Assembly (NCBI GenBank): GCA_026225945.1
Contig: JAMJFZ010000199.1
Span: forward strand, 71,864,001-71,928,000
Length of the DNA: 64,000 nucleotides
From: Cricetomys ansorgei
Taxonomy: Eukaryota > Chordata > Mammalia > Rodentia > Nesomyidae
Reading direction: 5' to 3'
The notes under the pieces: generated by a model
Database searches by the model: none
Told to the model about the DNA's origin: nothing
The model's input: the letters and a program-made list of their open reading frames with translations, nothing else
In this document: positions 60,095 to 64,000 of the stretch, one piece after another
How positions within the stretch are numbered: the first letter of the stretch is position 1
Layout: each line of letters starts with the position of its first letter
Translations under genes and position numbers: made by a program

Positions 60095-61750
60095 CTGCAC
60101 AAGAAAAGAGACAGCAGGTGGTCTTAGAACCCTGTGGCTGGATGGAGATGGGGGGGATTTCTGATGGGGATGTCTAGATCTGGCTCTGCTAGGCCATCTT
60201 CCGCTGTCCTTTCACAGGCAAAGCCCACAGAGTGAATTGGAGCTCTGTACGCAGGGTCACCATCAACCTGGGACACAACACAGAGGCAGGGGCTCTCTCC
60301 AGCAGCACCAGGTGGCCCAAGAGTTAGAGGTAAGGGTGCAAAGTGGAAAAGGACAGTTTGCCACAGGGTACATTAGGCACAGAACTCGGAATGACCAAGG
60401 ACGGGCGTGCTAGCGGAGAGTATGGAGCCTGTAGCCTCCTTGGAAGCCTTGGCCCTGAGCAGTCCTCCCCTGTGAGTGCATCAGATCTTCTCAGAACAGG
60501 AAGTACCTGAAGGGAGCCCTCAAAGTCCACTTCCTGCACAGAACGGCCCGTTTTACCTTCCAGCTCAAGAACAACTGAACAGAAAGCTTAGGGGGCCCCA
60601 AGTCGAAGGATTCAAGAACAAAAGGCACTGTAGTTCATCGGCTTCCAAATCTCCACTACACGAACCCCTTCACTGTAATACACAAGAAAGACCCTAGGGG
60701 CAGGGTTGCCACTGACCAGAGTAGGGGCCTCCCCCTGGGGAACCTGCTGCCCTCCTTGGGAGAAACCCCACTGGCCAGGTGGCTTTAACTTGACTAAGAG
60801 GGCAGCTTGAAGCAGCTTTGAGGTGCCCTGTGGATACTACTACAGAGGACAAACTGTCAGGTCTCCCTGCCTTAGGCTCACACTGTATCTCTCCTTCAGG
60901 GCTTCTCCTGGGCTACAAATTACTCTGCAGGCAGGCTTGGGACTTTTACCTCAGAGAGGAGGCAGCTGCGGGCATCAGCCGGGTCCCAGGGAACTAGAGC
61001 CAGCCTGAAGCAACTACTGACACCATGGGTGTGTGCAGGGCAGGTCTGTCTGACCACCTCTGGCTTCTGGACATTTTTATATTTCTGCCTTTCCACATAG
61101 GTGGGAAAAGAACGTGCTGGCTTTGTTCCATCATGCTCTCTAAGGCTGATCTTACTAAGGCTCCACTGCCTCTACTGAGTGGGTAACCTTAGGAAGCCTG
61201 TCCCTGCCTGCCTGGTTCTGCATTTGCCCGTCTGTTCATTTGGGAATTCAATGTCACATCAGAGCTTTTGTCCTGGGGAGAGTTCTAGAAGTGACACAGG
61301 AACAGGTATGGCAAGTGGGAGAGAAAAAGGAGCAGCCCAAATTCGGAGCACACCTTCCGGTATAGTCCAGCACCTAGAAGATGCATTGGGCGTGCGGGTG
61401 TGGGGCCAAGACCCAGTCTTGCCAGTGGCCCTGGAACTGCCCAGGCCCGAGGAAGTACTCACTGAAGACAAAGATTATGTGGTTGGACAGGCAGACTTTT
61501 TCGTTGGCTTGGCACATGACGGGCGTACAACTTTTTAGCATAGATGTCTTGAAGCACTGGAAGCAGCTCAGGTTTCTGGCTGTGGGCAAGAACACGTGGC
61601 AGTGGGTAGGCAGGCAGGTCTGACTCCTTCCACCCCCCTCCACCTTTGTCCACCCCAGCTCTTACTTGATATCATGGTTGTCAAACCTCCAGTGAGCTCC
61701 ACAGACACCAGAGATGCCCAGAGCATCAGAGGCAGGAGCATACTGCTCAT
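59874..61750 (-). CDS. Ly6l: Ly6l, lymphocyte antigen 6 family member L (3 coding exons)
   Basis: On the minus strand the coding exons are 61750-61666, 61579-61463 and 60094-59874, with phase 1 introns (A|CC gives Thr, A|AG gives Lys), for 140 residues. The signal peptide MSSMLLPLMLWASLVSVEL is followed by a mature LU domain starting near RNLSCFQCFK. Ten cysteines are spaced C-x2-C-x8-C-x4-C-x6-C, then C-x3-C, CC and C (GCCGEDLCN). The end is a hydrophobic GPI-type tail (LPGRLLLSMVLGLFCILL). N-L-S next to the first cysteine is a sequon. I identify it as LY6L from the remembered human protein: ARNLSCxQCFK at the start of the domain, a VCxSN motif, an FK at the second splice junction, and SKRCAxRC with a W-S-P. 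No frameshift or internal stop is present. Function is not established for this member; a GPI-anchored surface protein is inferred. It is convergent with Ly6h. Confidence 0.93.
60095..61462 (-). other. Ly6l: Ly6l intron 2
   Basis: A 1.37-kb intron between coding exons 2 and 3. It contains a CTCF-like core at 60305-60316 (GCACCAGGTGGC). I see no SINE or other gene in it; the open frames lack family features. Confidence 0.8.
61463..61579 (-). CDS. Ly6l: Ly6l coding exon 2 (N-terminal LU half)
   Basis: This exon is 117 nt, exactly the size of the equivalent Ly6h exon, and phase 1 at both ends. The acceptor is TTGCCCACAG and the donor is GTGAGT. It codes for 38 full codons with five cysteines (RNLSCFQC at the start, CQANEKVCLSNH near the end). 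Confidence 0.93.
61666..61750 (-). CDS. Ly6l: Ly6l coding exon 1 (signal peptide)
   Basis: ATG at 61750-61748 lies in the context GGCGTC-ATG, with G at -3. A second in-frame ATG at 61741 would drop three residues and has A at -3. The exon ends in phase 1 at 61666, before the donor GTAAGA. An upstream in-frame extension exists but has no signal-peptide character, so I chose 61750. Confidence 0.88.
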
Positions 61751-61960
61751 GACGCCGCGCTCCCTTGCACACTGGTGGCTGCAGTCGAGATCCCACACAG
61801 CCCAGCACCCAGCGCTCACAGCTTGCAGGGAGGAGCTGGAGGGCAGGGCTGAATCTTAGTCCCCTCCTTAATGGCTCCCAGAGGGGTTGTTGCAACTTGC
61901 ATGGGTGGAGAGACAGAGAACCTTGTGGCTGGGCTGGGCGGGGTGGGGCGGATTCCCTTT
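61751..61960 (-). promoter_or_regulatory. Ly6l: Ly6l upstream region with GC-box cluster
   Basis: On the plus strand, 61936-61951 reads GGGCGGGGTGGGGCGG, two overlapping SP1/KLF-type GC boxes about 190 nt upstream of the start codon. I see no clear TATA box. A 5'UTR starting between here and the ATG, or a separate non-coding exon further upstream, are both possible. Confidence 0.45.
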
Positions 61961-62644
61961 TTACCCACTAGAGTAGTCAGCCAGGCTGCCTTCTGGTACC
62001 TCCTTTTCTTTCCTGAACACACCTGAATATTCCACTCCATCATTGTGAGCGACAGGTTTCCCAGGAGGAAACTGGCAGCTGAGCCCTAACAGAACACAGC
62101 CAGATCTGGAGTGGTCTGGGAAGTTGGAGGCAGAGGGGAGACTGGAGTCTTCAAGTTGGGGACTAGGGGGAGGAGGCACACGTTTGGGGAGGACGCAGGT
62201 GATTTTTGGATAATCAGAAACAGTGGGTGGGGCAGAGAAGTGGCATCAGAACCCAGGAGCAGCAAAGGAGAAGAAACAGCTAGGGACTGAATGGGAGGGA
62301 GAGGTAAACAGACTGCAGGCTCACAGTCTTGTGTGCTCCAAAAGGCTTTCTCCTGAGTGGGGCCCATCTGGGAGGCCAGAGGTGGGGGAGGAAGTGAGGA
62401 AAGTGAGAGATCCTGGACCCGCTGAAAAGCCACTGTCCAAAGATTTCTGAAGTGGAAGGACTACCACTCAGCATGGTGATACGCAGGCCCCATGGGTCCT
62501 GCAGTATACTTGGAGCAGGTGAGCCCAAGGACCTGAACATTACATTTGGGGGGCGGTCCTCAGACCACAGCGCCTTCTCTGCTGCTTCCTAGACTCTTCT
62601 GCACACAGGTGAGTCTGTGATGCAGCCCAGTTCTGTCTGTGGGG
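61961..62644. other. Ly6l upstream flank, between GC boxes and LTR E
   Basis: No gene or SINE recognised. A 115-codon minus-strand open frame (62,086-62,433) is proline/leucine/serine-rich and unrecognised; a non-coding first exon of Ly6l could lie here. Confidence 0.45.
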
Positions 62645-62972
62645 TGTAGCTGTACGCTGCTGTGGCCGCCTAGCAAGGAAGACAAGGAGGCATTTTTCAT
62701 AGGTGTAAACTCTGCCAGACTCAGCAGACCTCAGCAGAGAGAACCACTATCGTGGCAAGCACCATACTAGACAGTGGAAGCCTGAGCATCTGTGGTCAGG
62801 TGTTTTTGTTGATTCAGAACTCCTCAGATGCAGGTCATAAGGAATCGATCATCCCCCCTCCACAGAACTCCAACAGCTGCAGATCATACAAACACCAAGG
62901 CCTAGTCAGCCCTTCCCCCAAAAGTATACAAAACAATATTTTAAACACAACTAAAAATGAATTTCTACAACA
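62645..62972 (-). mobile_element. Solo LTR, family X copy E, about 0.9 kb upstream of Ly6l
   Basis: In the minus sense it starts TGTTGTAGAAATTCATTT and ends with the family's terminal CA. The flanks GTGGGG and CTGGGG match at 5 of 6 bases. It points the same way as Ly6l, so its transcripts would run toward that gene. Confidence 0.78.
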
Positions 62973-63266
62973 CTGGGGTTTGTACATGTCCTGCGTATTC
63001 ATGAGGAGTGCCATTCAAGCCTCTTTCCCCCATCCTAATGTAGACTTTATATACAGGGTATAGAGCAGCCTTTCCCATCAGTTCAGGGACCTGGGAATCC
63101 TCCTACCTCCAGTTAAAATTCCGTAGGCTTATTTTCCCATTGTCATAATCTTTTCTCTTTTCAGAATAAAACTAAGTTGAACTGTGTCCCCTGAGTCTTT
63201 GACAGGATGGGACATCACAGTGATTTTGGATGAAACAGCAGCATGGAGCCTCCAAGTCAGTTGGAG

Positions 63267-63575
63267 TGTGTGTGTGTGAAGTTTATTTTTAGTTATGTTT
63301 AAAATGTTTTATGCACTGTTGGGTGAGGGGCCGTCTAGAGCATTCTGTATTGTTTGCGGGGGTTGGATTTCTGTGGGGATTGTTTTATCGCTAATGCTCT
63401 GCATACACTATCAGTAGAATACCTAAGGCATTCTGAATCAATAAAAACACCTGAGCTGAGAGCACAGGGTTCCACTGTCGATTCAGCCAACTCTGCTGAG
63501 GTCTGGCAGGGCTTCCACCTATGAAAATGCCCCCTTCTTGTTCTGTGTGCTAAGCCACCCTGTAGGGGTACTACA
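63267..63575 (+). mobile_element. LTR family X copy F
   Basis: It has the family's start (GTGAAGTTTATTTTTAGTTA), the internal poly(A) region AATAAAAACACCTGAGCTGA and the end GTACTACA. The 5' edge merges with a short TG run, and I could not define a target duplication. Confidence 0.72.
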
Positions 63576-63904
63576 ACATGAGTGGGGGCTAGTGTCTCTT
63601 CTGGAGACATCAGGATATCTTCTGGGTCCTCACCTTGCCTTGGGACCAGTCACATTCGCTGGCTGTGTGGACCCTACCTTGGCTCATTGCCATCAGGAAA
63701 TGCTGCCTTAGTCTGGAGGCCCAGCCCAGTTCCCTCCGTGCCCCATCCCCAAGCCTGTCTCTCAAGACTGTCCCCTTGAAGGCCAAACTCCCTACGGGGA
63801 CCAGGGATCACATATCTTTCCAAGTCTATAAGCTTATTCTCCCCTGTCCCTTCCCTTTACTGTTTCCTGCCTTCTTCCCTCTTCCTTTTTACCATTTAAC
63901 AAAT
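63576..63904. other. Short intergenic gap between LTR F and the edge MaLR
   Basis: A pyrimidine-rich stretch at 63,835-63,900. Nothing else is recognised. Confidence 0.5.
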
Positions 63905-64000
63905 ATGTTGGTTTGAATGAGAATGGCCCCACAAGCTCCTATGTTTGAATGTTTGGTCTCCAGTTGGTGGAACTGTTTGGGAAGGATTATGATGCGTAGC
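63905..64000 (+). mobile_element. MaLR-type LTR cut by window end
   Basis: It starts TGTTGGTTTGAATGAGAATG and continues with CCAGTTGGTGGAACTGTTTG. Only its first 96 nt are visible. Confidence 0.7.

Noticed and set aside
59567..60100. 177-codon frame overlapping Ly6l exon 3
   Set aside because: It is in a different phase from the Ly6l coding frame and lacks the cysteine pattern; the shorter frame carries GCCGEDLCN and the GPI tail.

Overview
The window looks like nuclear DNA of a muroid rodent (mouse, rat, hamster or vole type). It is mostly intergenic and carries B1, B2 and B3/B4 SINEs, MaLR LTRs, URR1-type DNA elements, worn L1M, and long CA, CTTT and AT microsatellites. I cannot name the species from the sequence. 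Two intron-containing genes of the Ly6/uPAR (LU, three-finger) family are readable, and both are intact at every splice junction I checked. The pair matches the LY6L-LY6H neighbourhood of human 8q24.3 (rodent chr15-type synteny), read in the opposite direction.

Layout. 1-24.5 kb: intergenic, repeat-rich, including one solo LTR with a perfect 6-bp target-site duplication (13.86-14.19 kb) and an old L1M block (22.1-23.4 kb). 24.56-25.62 kb: CpG island. 25.50-26.58 kb, plus strand: Ly6h, coding for 139 residues in three coding exons, with a poly(A) signal at 26,913. 27-59.6 kb: intergenic. This holds a B2/B1-rich zone, a degenerate class I endogenous retrovirus pol fragment on the minus strand (37.8-38.5 kb), a 460-bp CA/CACT satellite (44.05-44.51 kb), a near-complete non-coding LTR element (45.7-47.27 kb), a 21-bp-unit minisatellite (53.3-53.6 kb), and an LTR nested inside a MaLR LTR (58.2-58.5 kb). 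59.87-61.75 kb, minus strand: Ly6l, 140 residues in three coding exons, with a poly(A) signal at 59,681-59,676 and a GC-box cluster upstream. 62-64 kb: two more LTR copies and the start of a MaLR LTR cut by the window edge.

The two genes are convergent. Both have phase 1 introns and a 117-nt central exon, and both encode a signal peptide, a ten-cysteine LU domain ending in CC..DLCN, and a GPI-type hydrophobic tail. Both products are expected on the outer face of the plasma membrane. LY6H is known to act on neuronal nicotinic acetylcholine receptors; the role of LY6L is not established. I found no CRISPR array, operon or other prokaryote-like system, and no rRNA or tRNA gene. The most distinctive features are the reconstructed Ly6l gene, the LTR family with its target-site evidence, and the retroviral pol relic.
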